A stretch of DNA of 64,000 nucleotides from a virus: IMG/VR virus record IMGVR_UViG_3300036800_000175, positions 45,877 through 109,876 of that record; one strand, 5' to 3'. The notes beneath the pieces were generated by a model that worked only from the letters and a program-made list of their open reading frames with translations, was not told the DNA's origin and ran no database searches. Of this stretch, positions 40,011 to 47,678 are shown piece after piece. The number at the start of each line of letters is the position of its first letter. The first letter of the stretch is position 1. Both the position numbers and the translations under genes were made by a program.

Positions 40011-40360
40011 CCGGCGGTCAGCGCGGTGAGCGCCTGCGTGGCGTAGACATCTGCGATCTCCGCAGCGACTTCCTGCCGGCCGGGGCAGGTCAGGCCGGGA
40101 TCCACCTCACGCCAGTCCGCCACCCCGGACAGCAGGTCGTCGCGCAGCGCGACCGCCTCAGCGGCCTCTTCCCACCGGATGCGCAGCGCCTCGCCGCCCA
40201 GCGCCGCCCATGCGTCCAGGCAGGTAGCGACATGGCGGGGGGAGCGGGTGCCTTCGACGTAGCCGGCGGCGAGGCTGTCCAGCAGCCCGGTCAGCAGCCG
40301 GTCCCGGGTCCGGTCCGGGGCGTAGACCAGGGTGACCCGTTCGGGGGCGACCGCGGTCAT
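39995..40360 (-). CDS. Hypothetical helical protein
   Basis: 121 residues, helical, basic at the centre and acidic around EEAAEAVALRDDLLSG. Overlaps its neighbours. No family recognised. Confidence 0.55.
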   Translation of the reverse strand: MTAVAPERVTLVYAPDRTRDRLLTGLLDSLAAGYVEGTRSPRHVATCLDAWAALGGEALRIRWEEAAEAVALRDDLLSGVADWREVDPGLTCPGRQEVAAEIADVYATQALTALTAGWWTR

Positions 40361-40638
40361 GACGTGCTGCCGGCTGTGGCGGGCGCAGTCTCGCGGAGGC
40401 AGTTAGCGTCGCACCACGCGCGGAGTTTCCCGCCCACCTGATACAGGGCGGGCCGGTCCTCGCGGGCGAAATCCCCGACGATGGCCGGGACGATCAGCGT
40501 CTGATGGTCGGCGCGGGTGTACAGGGCGCGCGGCGGCATCCGGGTCCGCTTCGCCTTGACCGGCGGCGGATCGGCGCGGCCGTCCAGGTAGGCCCACTGC
40601 GGGTGGTCGGCCAGGACCGTTTCCAGGGTGCCGGTCAT
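40357..40638 (-). CDS. Hypothetical protein
   Basis: 93 residues from MTGTLETVLADHPQW. Central TRADHQTLIVPAIVGDFARED; C-terminal CDANCLRE. Coupled to both neighbours. Unknown. Confidence 0.55.
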   Translation of the reverse strand: MTGTLETVLADHPQWAYLDGRADPPPVKAKRTRMPPRALYTRADHQTLIVPAIVGDFAREDRPALYQVGGKLRAWCDANCLRETAPATAGSTS

Positions 40639-40907
40639 GCTGCTGCCGCCTTCCGTGCGTTCATTGCGTCCAGCCGGTCCGCGGCCTGCGTCCACGCGGC
40701 TGCGTGCGCGCGGGCCAGTTCCGGATCGGTGACCCATCCCCAGGACCCGTCCTCGTACTGGAAGTGCACGGCGGGCCGCGGGTCGTTGCGGGGGTGGTCG
40801 GTGAGCAGGGGGACGCCCATCACGGACGGCGGCTGGTAGTGGTAGGCACCGCGCCGGGCGGGGGGTTGTGCCTCCGCCGGCCCGGGGGTGGTGTGTCGTG
40901 TCACGGG
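40635..40907 (-). CDS. Hypothetical protein
   Basis: 90 residues from GTG 40907 (AGAGG upstream). VMGVPLLTDHPRNDPRPAVHF and WVTDPELARAHAAAWTQAADRLDAM. First coding unit downstream of the XRE gene in the leftward operon. Confidence 0.55.
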   Translation of the reverse strand, partial: PVTRHTTPGPAEAQPPARRGAYHYQPPSVMGVPLLTDHPRNDPRPAVHFQYEDGSWGWVTDPELARAHAAAWTQAADRLDAMNARKAAAA

Positions 40908-40927
40908 CTGATCGCCTCTGTTTCTGT

Positions 40928-40990
40928 TAGAATGCGGACCGGCTGATCGCCGGCCAGCCCCGGTCTGAACCACCGGGGCTGCTGCCTTTT
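40928..40990 (+). terminator. Rightward terminator, possibly of a very short RNA
   Basis: AGCCCCGGT/ACCGGGGCT stem (40956-40980) followed by GCTGCCTTTT on the plus strand. A TAGAAT box (40928-40933) and a small stem (40939-40953) precede it, although both flanking genes are leftward. It may end an antisense or small RNA. The promoter is weak. Confidence 0.4.
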
Positions 40991-41292
40991 CAGGCCGCCG
41001 CAGCTCGCTTGGGGGTAGGGGTTTCGGTGGCGGGGCGGGGGATGTCCTGCTGGCGTGCGGGCGGGTCAAGGAGCAGGGATCCGATCTCCAAGCCGAGGAC
41101 CAGCTCGAGGATCGCGCGGCGTGCCGTGCCCGGGTTGGCGCCGGCTTCGATGAGGCCGATGTTCCGGCCATCCACCGGGGCCAGGTACTTTTCGCCGCAC
41201 AGACGGCCTAGGGCCTGCTGTGACAGATTCAGCCGCTTTCGTGCTTCGCGGAGGGCTCCCCCGTCGATCTGGGGGCACTTTGCGAGGGGCAT
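40990..41292 (-). CDS. XRE-family repressor (Cro/CI-like HTH)
   Basis: 100 residues. LREARKRLNLSQQALGRLCGEKYLAPVDGRNIGLIEAGANPGTARRAIL is a canonical HTH_3 domain. No C-terminal cleavage domain. Divergent from a second HTH gene with matching operators between them, the classic arrangement of a lysogeny or maintenance switch. It leads the leftward early operon (40907 to about 25365). Confidence 0.8.
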   Translation of the reverse strand: MPLAKCPQIDGGALREARKRLNLSQQALGRLCGEKYLAPVDGRNIGLIEAGANPGTARRAILELVLGLEIGSLLLDPPARQQDIPRPATETPTPKRAAAA

Positions 41293-41303
41293 GCTCAGTA
41301 AAG

Positions 41304-41378
41304 TAGCGCCAAAGAAGCGCCGGCCGCAAGTCCTTCGGCCGGCGCGCCCGGCTCGACCTCAGCGCCGCCTTGGCGCTA
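41304..41378. promoter_or_regulatory. Paired operators of the XRE/HTH switch
   Basis: TAGCGCCAA (41304-41312) and its exact complement TTGGCGCTA (41370-41378) flank a GC-rich hairpin (41317-41344, 10-bp perfect stem) inside the divergent promoter region. The two identical half-sites point inwards as expected for a dimeric repressor acting on both promoters. Confidence 0.5.
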
Positions 41379-41427
41379 AGTTGTCTGGCAACACTTCCCC
41401 CGGCATCACCGGAAGGGGCACCCCCCA

Positions 41428-41835
41428 GTGCCAGACACGACCTACAGGTATGCGCGGCTCGCCGCAGAGATGGACAGGGACCGCCGCGCCAACGGCTGGC
41501 GGTGGGCTGACATCGCCGCCCGCGGCGGCCCGTCGGTCGCGCAGCTGCGGGACCTGATGCACGGCCGGACCGGGGAGCTGTACCCGTCCACCATCCCGAA
41601 GATCGCCCGCGGCATGGGCTGGACGGAAGATCACGTCCGCGGGCTCATCGCTGACGCCGACCCGTTCGACGCCGCAGTCACCGCGGCGTCGCGGGAAGTC
41701 GCGGAGGCGTTCGCGGCCCATTTCCGGGGCCAGGACGTCACCCCGGGTGAGATCGACGCGTGGTTCGCAGGTGGTGAGGTGGCGGAGATCGTGACCCGGC
41801 ACGGCCTGGCACGGCCGCGCAGCCGCGAGGCTTAG
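41428..41835 (+). CDS. HTH protein divergent from the XRE repressor
   Basis: 135 residues, GTG start with GGAAGGGGC upstream. The N-terminal HTH-like region (YARLAAEMDRDRRANGWRWADIAARGGPSVAQLRDLMHGRTG) is followed by PSTIPKIARGMGW, the usual XRE end. A C-terminal helical acidic domain follows. Position fits Cro or an antirepressor. Confidence 0.7.
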   Translation: MPDTTYRYARLAAEMDRDRRANGWRWADIAARGGPSVAQLRDLMHGRTGELYPSTIPKIARGMGWTEDHVRGLIADADPFDAAVTAASREVAEAFAAHFRGQDVTPGEIDAWFAGGEVAEIVTRHGLARPRSREA

Positions 41836-42062
41836 CCGGCGACGCGGAGCCGCTGGCGGGTTCCCCCGCCGTCGTTTTCCCCCCGCTGGGCGTTCAGGAC
41901 GCCGCGGGTGATCGCTTCCACGATCCGCTGATATTCCTCGTCGGGCCGGCGCGGCCGGCGTGGCATCTTGCCGCCCCTGCGGTACCGGACGGCTACGGTG
42001 GCTGCGGCTGCGGCGCAGACGGCGGCCGCGGTCAGTGCCCAGGCGGCCTTTCCTGGCATCAT
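41832..42062 (-). CDS. Small single-pass membrane protein
   Basis: 76 residues. N-terminal hydrophobic helix (AAWALTAAAVCAAAAATVAV, about 6-25), then a basic and acidic cytosolic part. Convergent with the HTH gene (4-bp overlap). Unknown. Confidence 0.5.
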   Translation of the reverse strand: MMPGKAAWALTAAAVCAAAAATVAVRYRRGGKMPRRPRRPDEEYQRIVEAITRGVLNAQRGENDGGGTRQRLRVAG

Positions 42063-42258
42063 CCGGCGGGGTTTCCCTCCCTTGTGGCGTGTCGCGGGGT
42101 CCGGGCGTCACGGGTGTGTCTGGTGGGACCTGGGGGTTTGAGCCACCCGCAGGCCACTGAGGTTACCCTCAGTTATCAGCCGGTCGCTAGGGGTAGCGGT
42201 GAGTGAGTTATGTCATCCAGGTTAGGTGCAGATGTAGTAAAGGAACCTGGGTTACGGC

Positions 42259-42310
42259 CGCTATGTGCGGGTAGCGTGCCGCCCATGCGCATATCCCGTA
42301 ATACATAGCG
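42259..42310. promoter_or_regulatory. Operator-like inverted repeat upstream of the second short GntR
   Basis: CGCTATGT (42259-42266) and its perfect complement ACATAGCG (42303-42310) flank the stretch just before the GntR start at 42320. A separate CTGAGG/CCTCAG repeat lies at about 42157-42172. Confidence 0.35.
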
Positions 42311-42319
42311 TGGCCCAGC

Positions 42320-42601
42320 GTGACCACCGACCACATTGACCACGAGGGCGAAACGCCCATTTACTTGCAGCTTGCGAACATTCTCCGCCAGCAGATACTA
42401 GCTGGCGAACTCCTGCCACGACGCCCGATCCCCTCTAAGCGCACACTCACCCAACGGCACGGGATCGCCGGCGTCACAGTGGACAAAGCGACCAGGATCC
42501 TCAAAGACGAGGGCCTGCTCAACACAGTGCCCGGGAAGGGATTGTATGTCCGGGCACCCGAAGATCAGGGGGGAGGCGGGGGGACCGGGCTAGTGAGCTA
42601 G
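42320..42601 (+). CDS. Short GntR-family regulator
   Basis: 93 residues, GntR HTH only: PIYLQLANILRQQILAGELLPRRPIPSKRTLTQRHGIAGVTVDKATRILKDEGLLNTVPGKGLYV. As with the 1541-1792 protein there is no effector domain. A Gly-rich tail ends the protein. It faces the leftward genes at 42598 and may act on the XRE-controlled region. Confidence 0.8.
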   Translation: MTTDHIDHEGETPIYLQLANILRQQILAGELLPRRPIPSKRTLTQRHGIAGVTVDKATRILKDEGLLNTVPGKGLYVRAPEDQGGGGGTGLVS

Positions 42602-42831
42602 CCACGTCCGCCATTCCTCCCGGCCGTGAACGGCGGGGAGGAATGGCGGGCCGCCGGCGTGCCGGCCAGTTGCCCCGCCAGATCGTCCAGAGTCTCCGCC
42701 TGGATCTCCCCGGGGCGCCCCGGCTTATACGCCGACCAGCCCCCCGGGGAGCGGTAAATCCGGTAGCCGCTGGTCTCACGGAGATGCGCCAGCTGCCGGT
42801 CAAGGCGCGACTGCACGGCCCAGGTCGTCAT
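42598..42831 (-). CDS. Hypothetical small protein
   Basis: 77 residues from MTTWAVQSRLDRQL. LRETSGYRIYRSPGGWSAY then a Pro/Arg tail; the 3' end forms a long hairpin (42608-42648, 14-bp stem) that could also terminate the GntR transcript. TGATG overlap upstream. Confidence 0.55.
   Translation of the reverse strand: MTTWAVQSRLDRQLAHLRETSGYRIYRSPGGWSAYKPGRPGEIQAETLDDLAGQLAGTPAARHSSPPFTAGRNGGRG
42608..42648. terminator. Hairpin at convergent gene ends
   Basis: CCGCCATTCCTCCC and its complement GGGAGGAATGGCGG with a short loop lie just after the GntR stop and inside the last codons of the leftward gene. No long T-run. Confidence 0.5.
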
Positions 42832-43112
42832 CAGTGCACCCCGCCGCGGCCGGTCCGCTGATCGTGCACCGGGTCTGCCGCGCGCACACCGCGGCCGGTC
42901 AGCGGCTGGCATAGCAGCCGGGTTTCCGCCTGGCACACCTGGACGCGGAGCTGGTCGCTGATCGCGGCCAGATCCGCCCACGCCGCCGTGATCGCGGCGG
43001 CCGCGGCGGCCGCGGCATCGGGGTCACCCGTCCCGCCCTCCCAGTGGGCCAGGTGATCCCGGAGCGCGCCGACATTGTCTTGCAGTGCGTCAAGATGCCC
43101 GGTGGCAGCCAT
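42831..43112 (-). CDS. Hypothetical helical protein
   Basis: 93 residues. LDALQDNVGALRDHLAHWEGG, an Ala run and LAAISDQLRVQVCQAETRLL suggest a helical bundle. First of two coupled genes; a promoter must lie in 43113-43380, where no gene is seen. Confidence 0.55.
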   Translation of the reverse strand: MAATGHLDALQDNVGALRDHLAHWEGGTGDPDAAAAAAAAITAAWADLAAISDQLRVQVCQAETRLLCQPLTGRGVRAADPVHDQRTGRGGVH

Positions 43113-43380
43113 CGTGTCCTCCCCTGACGGGAGGGGACTGCGGCGCTCAAAGGCAGATGGCGCGGCCCCCCCGTTCCGTGGGCACGGCTCGAGGGGACCG
43201 CCATTACCGAAGGGTAACCGTCCTGGTCGTCCGCCCGCTGCCTGACCGCGGGGATTACTGCTGCCGTGCCCACGAACAAACCGTAATCAGCCTGCGGCAA
43301 CGTGTACACCTACTCACCCAGCCGCACCCAGAATGTCACCAGCAGGTTAGGCCGACGTACCCACGGTGAGAGCGGGCAGG

Positions 43381-43644
43381 TTAACGTACCTGCCCCAGCC
43401 GCGCATGCGGCCCCGGATGCACGCCACCCCACGGGCAGTGCTGGCAGCAGCACCGGCCCCGGTCATGCACATCCGCGGCGGGGACGATCGCCGCGACCAG
43501 CAGACCGGCCTCAGTCAGCCCGACCGCATGGATGCCGCGCCTGACCACAGCGTCGATCCCGTCGGCCACGCCGGTCACGTCGGCTATCCCGGACGGCTCA
43601 CGGCCGAGCCCGGTCACGTCGACCTGCATCAGGATCTCGCTCAT
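43381..43644 (-). CDS. Hypothetical protein
   Basis: 87 residues from MSEILMQVDVTG (ATGA with the glycosyltransferase stop). Alternating Val/Ala strands and a Cys cluster (GRCCCQHCPWGG). Unknown. Confidence 0.5.
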   Translation of the reverse strand: MSEILMQVDVTGLGREPSGIADVTGVADGIDAVVRRGIHAVGLTEAGLLVAAIVPAADVHDRGRCCCQHCPWGGVHPGPHARLGQVR

Positions 43645-44399
43645 GCGGCGGCAGACAGGGACATCCCGCTGGCCAGCAGCGCCTGAGCGCGCCGCTTGAT
43701 GATCAGGTTCCGCGCCGGCCACTCAACGGGGTCGGTGTGCGCCGCGTCCGCAGTCATCTGTGCCGGCCATTTCCGGTACAGCATCCCCACGTCGCGGATG
43801 AACCATCCGGTACTGGTCGCGTTCAAAGCCATCATCAGGCCCGTGTCGGCGCCCGCGGGCAGGGCCATCCACCCGCCCAAAGCCATCAGGGCGCCGTACC
43901 GGATGCACATGGTGGCCGGATGGACCTGAGCCCGGTAGCCGTGGGTGAGCCAGTGGCCCAGCACCGCACCCTGGTCAAGCGTCCCGGTCAGTGGGTCGTT
44001 GCCGAAACCGACGGTGGTGCCGTCGGGCATCAGATCCAGCACCCCGCAGGTCGTCCACATCACATGCGGCCGGGCGGCCAGCACCTTGATTTCCCGGTCC
44101 AGTGTGCCGGGGGTGAGCAGGTCGTCGGCGTCCAGGACCTTGACCAGTTCGCCGTCCGCGCGGGACAGTGCCATGTTCCGGGTGATCGCCTCCCCGCCTT
44201 TGCGGCCGTGCCCGACGCTGATACGCGGATCCAGATCGGTGAGGTAGTCCACGACGCCGGTCTGGCCGTCTTCCTGCACGCACCATTGCCAGTCCCACCC
44301 GCGCGGCATGACCTGCGCGGCCAGCGAGTTGTAGGTGTCGCGGATGTGCCCGGCCGCCGGTGCGTGCACGGGGGTAACAACAGAGACGATGCGGGTCAC
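43641..44399 (-). CDS. Family 2 glycosyltransferase
   Basis: 252 residues from GTG 44399 (GTGA with the GntR stop). GT-A fold markers: IVSVVTPVHAP at the start, GEAITRNMALSRADGELVKVLDADDLLTPG (DxD-type acidic pair) and GTLDQGAVLGHWLTHGYRAQVHPAT. No membrane segment, so a soluble sugar-nucleotide enzyme. Encoded between the GntR repressor and a small gene. Possible targets are the cell surface or modified DNA bases. Confidence 0.8.
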   Translation of the reverse strand: MTRIVSVVTPVHAPAAGHIRDTYNSLAAQVMPRGWDWQWCVQEDGQTGVVDYLTDLDPRISVGHGRKGGEAITRNMALSRADGELVKVLDADDLLTPGTLDREIKVLAARPHVMWTTCGVLDLMPDGTTVGFGNDPLTGTLDQGAVLGHWLTHGYRAQVHPATMCIRYGALMALGGWMALPAGADTGLMMALNATSTGWFIRDVGMLYRKWPAQMTADAAHTDPVEWPARNLIIKRRAQALLASGMSLSAAA

Positions 44400-45211
44400 G
44401 CTGGCCACCTTTGCAGCTGGGTTGTGTAGGCGAACACGGTCCGGTCGCCCGGCAGGATCACCTCTGAATACTCCGCCACGTCCCCCGCCGTGTCGATAGA
44501 CGTTTTCCGGAGCACCAGCACCGATTCGCCATCGTCAAGATCCAGCAGATGCTTTTCGTCGTCGCTCGCCGGCCGGCCGGTGAGCTCGTCGGTGATCTTG
44601 TCGATCTCGATCCCGACGGTGCGGAGTTGATGCATGGTGCCGCCTGGCCACGGTTCGTTGCCGGAGTCCAGCAGGTCAGGGTTCGCGGCGACCAGGTCAT
44701 AGCGCAGCCACGAGGTGACGATGTTCAGCGGCACGTCTTTCGCCTCGCGGACGCTGGTCGCATAGGTGCGGCGCAGCATCGGGGTGCCTTCGGGTATCCC
44801 GAATCGTTCCGCGACATCCCCGGGCGCGGCCGTCATCTCATAGCCCGCAGTGAACAGCAGGTCGCCCATTTCAAGGCCGGTGTCGTGCTCGGTGGCACCC
44901 GTCTCACCCCGCTCGAGCGGCGTGAGCAGCGCCCGGTCCTTTTCCCACTGGTAGCGGGTGGTGTGGTCGCGGCGCACAGGGTGACGCGGGATCCGGACGA
45001 ACGTCCCCCGGCCTTTCTCAGTGCGGATTAGTCCTTCGCCGCGGATGACGTCGATCGCGTGCCGGACCGTGGTCCGCGACACCCCGTAGGCGGCGGCGAG
45101 TTCAGGTTCGCTTGGCAGCTTCTCCCCCGGGCCCAGGTCGCCGCTCGCGATCCGCTCGCGCAGGCCGGCGGCTACCTGGATGTGCTGCGGCCGGTAGTCG
45201 TGTGTGGTCAC
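44396..45211 (-). CDS. GntR/HutC-family repressor with UTRA domain (KorSA-like)
   Basis: 271 residues from GTG 45211. The GntR HTH (IQVAAGLRERIASGDLGPGEKLPSEPELAAAYGVSRTTVRHAIDVI) is followed by the UTRA effector domain (EGTPMLRRTYATSVREAKDVPLNIVTSWLRYDLVA ... SVLVLRKTSIDTAGDVAEYSEVILPGDR). KorSA-type proteins repress transfer genes in actinomycete elements. Divergent from the excisionase-like gene over a palindrome-rich promoter, consistent with repressing both. Confidence 0.85.
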   Translation of the reverse strand: MTTHDYRPQHIQVAAGLRERIASGDLGPGEKLPSEPELAAAYGVSRTTVRHAIDVIRGEGLIRTEKGRGTFVRIPRHPVRRDHTTRYQWEKDRALLTPLERGETGATEHDTGLEMGDLLFTAGYEMTAAPGDVAERFGIPEGTPMLRRTYATSVREAKDVPLNIVTSWLRYDLVAANPDLLDSGNEPWPGGTMHQLRTVGIEIDKITDELTGRPASDDEKHLLDLDDGESVLVLRKTSIDTAGDVAEYSEVILPGDRTVFAYTTQLQRWPA

Positions 45212-45240
45212 GGACCACAAGTTAACACGCCGGTATGTCT

Positions 45241-45336
45241 ACCTGTCTGAACAGGTTGGCGTGAACCTGTTGACATGTCTGCCAAGTCTGCTTACGCTGG
45301 CAACAGCGCAGAACATGGCAGACATGCCTACAGGTT
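45241..45336. promoter_or_regulatory. Divergent promoter with nested operators for the transfer module
   Basis: A rightward promoter TTGACA (45270-45275), 17 bp, TACGCT (45293-45298) is embedded in inverted repeats: ACCTGT-ctga-ACAGGT (45241-45256), AACCTGT/ACAGGTT (45264 and 45330) and CATGTCTGCC/GGCAGACATG (45274 and 45317). The -35 box lies inside a repeat arm, so the adjacent GntR repressor should occlude it. Confidence 0.6.
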
Positions 45337-45347
45337 GGAGACAGCCG

Positions 45348-45599
45348 ATGACGGACGGCGCCGGAACCGTAGCCCCACTCCCCCACCTGGGGGAATGGCT
45401 GCCGCCGAAGGAAGTCGCCCCCAAGCTGGGGGTGTCCTGGTCCACCGTCTACAGGCTGATCCGATCAGGTGACCTCAAGGCCCGCCGTATCGGCCGGGGC
45501 CGGGGCACCCTCAAAGTTGAGATCAGCGAGATCACCCGCTACCTGGACAGCGCCGAAACGGCAGCAGCAACTGACCTGCTCACGGCGGTGCCGGCGTGA
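45348..45599 (+). CDS. Excisionase/BldC-type HTH protein
   Basis: 83 residues from MTDGAGTVAP (GGAG upstream; an earlier in-frame ATG at 45315 lies inside the operator). EWLPPKEVAPKLGVSWSTVYRLIRSGDLKARRIGRGRGTLKVEISEITRYL is an HTH_17/excisionase fold. It heads the transfer operon. Confidence 0.75.
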   Translation: MTDGAGTVAPLPHLGEWLPPKEVAPKLGVSWSTVYRLIRSGDLKARRIGRGRGTLKVEISEITRYLDSAETAAATDLLTAVPA

Positions 45600-45916
45600 T
45601 CGCCGTCGGCGCGGATGACCGCGAAGTGATCTTGCGGATCGCGTCCTCAATCACCAGAGCCCAGCACGACCCGATCGAGGTCGTCCGGAACTCAGTCCCG
45701 ATGCTCACCTGGCTCGAGCACGCCACCGATAAGGGTGACCTGGCTCACCGCCTTGAGGCGCTGAACCGGATGTGGTGCAACCTCCCCGACTCCGATGACC
45801 GCGGCCCGGTCCTCGACTCACCCGCCGCGTTCGTCGTCGGGGCGGAGATCTTCTACCTGTTCGCGACCGGAGACCCGGAGATTCCCGACGGCCTGACCGG
45901 CGGTGACGCCGTATGA
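45596..45916 (+). CDS. Hypothetical protein of the transfer operon
   Basis: 106 residues, GTG start overlapping the previous stop. Helical (VILRIASSITRAQHDPIEVVRNSVPMLTWLEHA ... RLEALNRMWCNL). No family recognised. Confidence 0.6.
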   Translation: MIAVGADDREVILRIASSITRAQHDPIEVVRNSVPMLTWLEHATDKGDLAHRLEALNRMWCNLPDSDDRGPVLDSPAAFVVGAEIFYLFATGDPEIPDGLTGGDAV

Positions 45917-46176
45917 ACCGCGTCTGCCCCCGCGACGGCACCGTCCTTGACGGCGGCCCGGTCGTGTTCTGGTGCTCCGGCCGCGGCCGGGATGTCCACG
46001 GCAGCTGCGCTCCCCTCGCGGTGACGCACGCTCCCCATGATCGCGTGGCGGGCCGGGCATCGGCCACCCCCGAAGCCGGGCCGGCCCGCCACGCCCACGA
46101 ACGCGCGGCCGGGCGCGGGCATGCCCCGGCGCCCGGCCGCGCCTCCCAGCCAGCAGCAGCGGAAGGGGGTGCGTGA
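45913..46176 (+). CDS. Small zinc-finger protein
   Basis: 87 residues. CPRDGTVLDGGPVVFWCSGRGRDVHGSC at the N-terminus fits one zinc site. The rest is low-complexity Ala/Pro/Arg. Such short zinc proteins occur in actinomycete plasmid operons. Confidence 0.6.
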   Translation: MNRVCPRDGTVLDGGPVVFWCSGRGRDVHGSCAPLAVTHAPHDRVAGRASATPEAGPARHAHERAAGRGHAPAPGRASQPAAAEGGA

Positions 46177-46457
46177 TGGCCGACGTCCTCGTCCCCCTGG
46201 ACTCCGTCGGGATCATGCTCGCGGCCGACGACGCCGCGGACGACCGCTGGCAGGAACGCGCGCTGTGCGCCCAGACCGATCCGGAGGCGTTTTTCCCGGA
46301 GAAGGGCGGCAGCACCCGCGAAGCCAAGAAGGTGTGCCGGGCCTGCGAAGTCCGCGTCGACTGCCTTGAGTACGCGCTCGCGCGGGACGAACGCTTCGGG
46401 ATCTGGGGCGGACTGTCGGAGCGGGAACGCCGCCGGATGAAGCGCGAGGCGGTCTGA
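46173..46457 (+). CDS. WhiB-family iron-sulfur regulator
   Basis: 94 residues. Four cluster Cys at 32 (RALCAQTDP), 55 and 58 (VCRACEV) and 64 (VDCLEYAL), the G-I-W-G-G turn (FGIWGGLSERERRRMKR) and a basic C-terminus. WhiB proteins bind a 4Fe-4S cluster and modify sigma-factor promoter choice; phage copies can block host regulators. Part of the transfer operon. Confidence 0.9.
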   Translation: MMADVLVPLDSVGIMLAADDAADDRWQERALCAQTDPEAFFPEKGGSTREAKKVCRACEVRVDCLEYALARDERFGIWGGLSERERRRMKREAV

Positions 46458-46458
46458 G

Positions 46459-46992
46459 ATGGGCGCCGCAGCCTTCGTGGGCTCGGCCTTCGTCGCCGGC
46501 ATGGCGATAACCGTCGTCGCGCACGGCGGGATCCCGCTGGCCCACGCCACCAGTCAGGGCGGCCACGGTGCCCCGGCGCGGCCGGCGGCAGTGACGCGGG
46601 CGATCAGCTACGCGTGGGCCCAGGTCGGCAGGCAACCGTACTGCTGGGGTGGGACCGGCGCGTCGTGCCCGAACCCGCCATACCACGGCTACGACTGTTC
46701 CGGCCTGATGTTCAAGGCCTACGGCTTCCCGCCCGGCCTGCGGACCTCGCAGCAGCAGTGGGCTGGCCTGCCGCACGTCCCCGCCAGCCAGGCCCGGCCC
46801 GGCGATCTCGTCTTCGCGCCCGGCAGTGACGGGACGCGGGCCAAGCCCGGCCACGTCGGCATGCTGCTCTCCCGTGACCGCGTCGTGCAGGCGTACGCCC
46901 CCGGCTACCTGGTCAGCGTCACGTCGCTCAGCAACTTCGCTGCCGGCGCCGGCGGGATCACCGGCTTCGCACGCCCCACCGGAGGTGCCTGA
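46459..46992 (+). CDS. NlpC/P60 cell-wall peptidase
   Basis: 177 residues. An N-terminal signal or anchor (AAFVGSAFVAGMAITVVA) precedes the NlpC/P60 domain: YAWAQVGRQPYCWGG, catalytic Cys in YDCSGLMFKAYG (about residue 80), RPGDLVFAPG and catalytic His in PGHVGMLL (about 132). It cleaves peptidoglycan peptides outside the membrane. Paired with the transglycosylase two genes downstream, it would open the wall for DNA transfer. Confidence 0.9.
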   Translation: MGAAAFVGSAFVAGMAITVVAHGGIPLAHATSQGGHGAPARPAAVTRAISYAWAQVGRQPYCWGGTGASCPNPPYHGYDCSGLMFKAYGFPPGLRTSQQQWAGLPHVPASQARPGDLVFAPGSDGTRAKPGHVGMLLSRDRVVQAYAPGYLVSVTSLSNFAAGAGGITGFARPTGGA

Positions 46993-47132
46993 TGCTCGGC
47001 AAGATCATCGGCTGGATCATCATCATCCTCACCGTCGTGTGGGTCCTCACTAACCCGCATCACGCTGCGGACGTCGTTCACGGCTGGCTCAGCGGGATCG
47101 CGTCCTGGCTCTGGGAGAGGTGGCACCTGTGA
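46992..47132 (+). CDS. 46-residue membrane protein
   Basis: Starts MLGKIIGWIIIILTVVWVL, one membrane helix and a Trp-rich end (GIASWLWERWHL). Translationally coupled on both sides (TGATG, then GTGA). Probably a small component of the envelope apparatus. Confidence 0.6.
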   Translation: MLGKIIGWIIIILTVVWVLTNPHHAADVVHGWLSGIASWLWERWHL

Positions 47133-47647
47133 GCCGCCGCAGCAGCAGCGGCCGCGGGACGGGTGCCGCTGTCGCGGTGGTGGCCGGGCTGTACCTGTCA
47201 TCCACGATGCACCCCCACGGGTCGCCCGCAGCGCAGCCCCCCGCGCATCATCACCACGACCGCGCCTCCCTGACGTCCATGCCGCAGGGAAACGGGGGGA
47301 CGCCCAGCCAGAACCGGGCGCTCGCGAACGCGATGGCGGCCCGCCGCGGGTGGACCGGCGCGCAGACGCAGTGCCTGGACACGCTGTGGATGGGTGAGTC
47401 CGCGTTCGACCAGTTCAACACCTACCCCAGCCACGACACCTCGCCGTCGACGCCCGGTTCGCAGATCACGACGGCGTACGGGATCCCGCAGGCGCTCCCG
47501 GCGCAGAAGATGGCCGCTGCCGGAGCGGACTGGCAGACCAACCCCCGCACACAGATCAGATGGGGCCTGGGCTACATCCAGGCGACCTACGGCTACCCCT
47601 GTACGGCCCTGAACTTCAAGACCACGCACGGAAACAAGGGCTACTAG
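47129..47647 (+). CDS. Lytic transglycosylase-like protein
   Basis: 172 residues from GTG 47129. N-terminal export signal (AAVAVVAGLYLSS), then ALANAMAARRGWTGAQTQCLDTLWMGESAFD ... AYGIPQALPAQKMAAAGADWQTNPRTQIRWGLGYIQATYGYPC, the resuscitation-factor/SLT-like glycosidase pattern with its catalytic Glu (MGESAF). It cleaves the glycan strand. Companion of the NlpC/P60 peptidase. Confidence 0.85.
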   Translation: MSRRSSSGRGTGAAVAVVAGLYLSSTMHPHGSPAAQPPAHHHHDRASLTSMPQGNGGTPSQNRALANAMAARRGWTGAQTQCLDTLWMGESAFDQFNTYPSHDTSPSTPGSQITTAYGIPQALPAQKMAAAGADWQTNPRTQIRWGLGYIQATYGYPCTALNFKTTHGNKGY

Positions 47648-47678
47648 CCCACCACCCCCACGAAAGGAAACCCCGTCC

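Noticed and set aside
38646-40046. 466-codon open frame on the plus strand
   Set aside because: Antisense shadow of the directionality factor and RecB-like nuclease genes.
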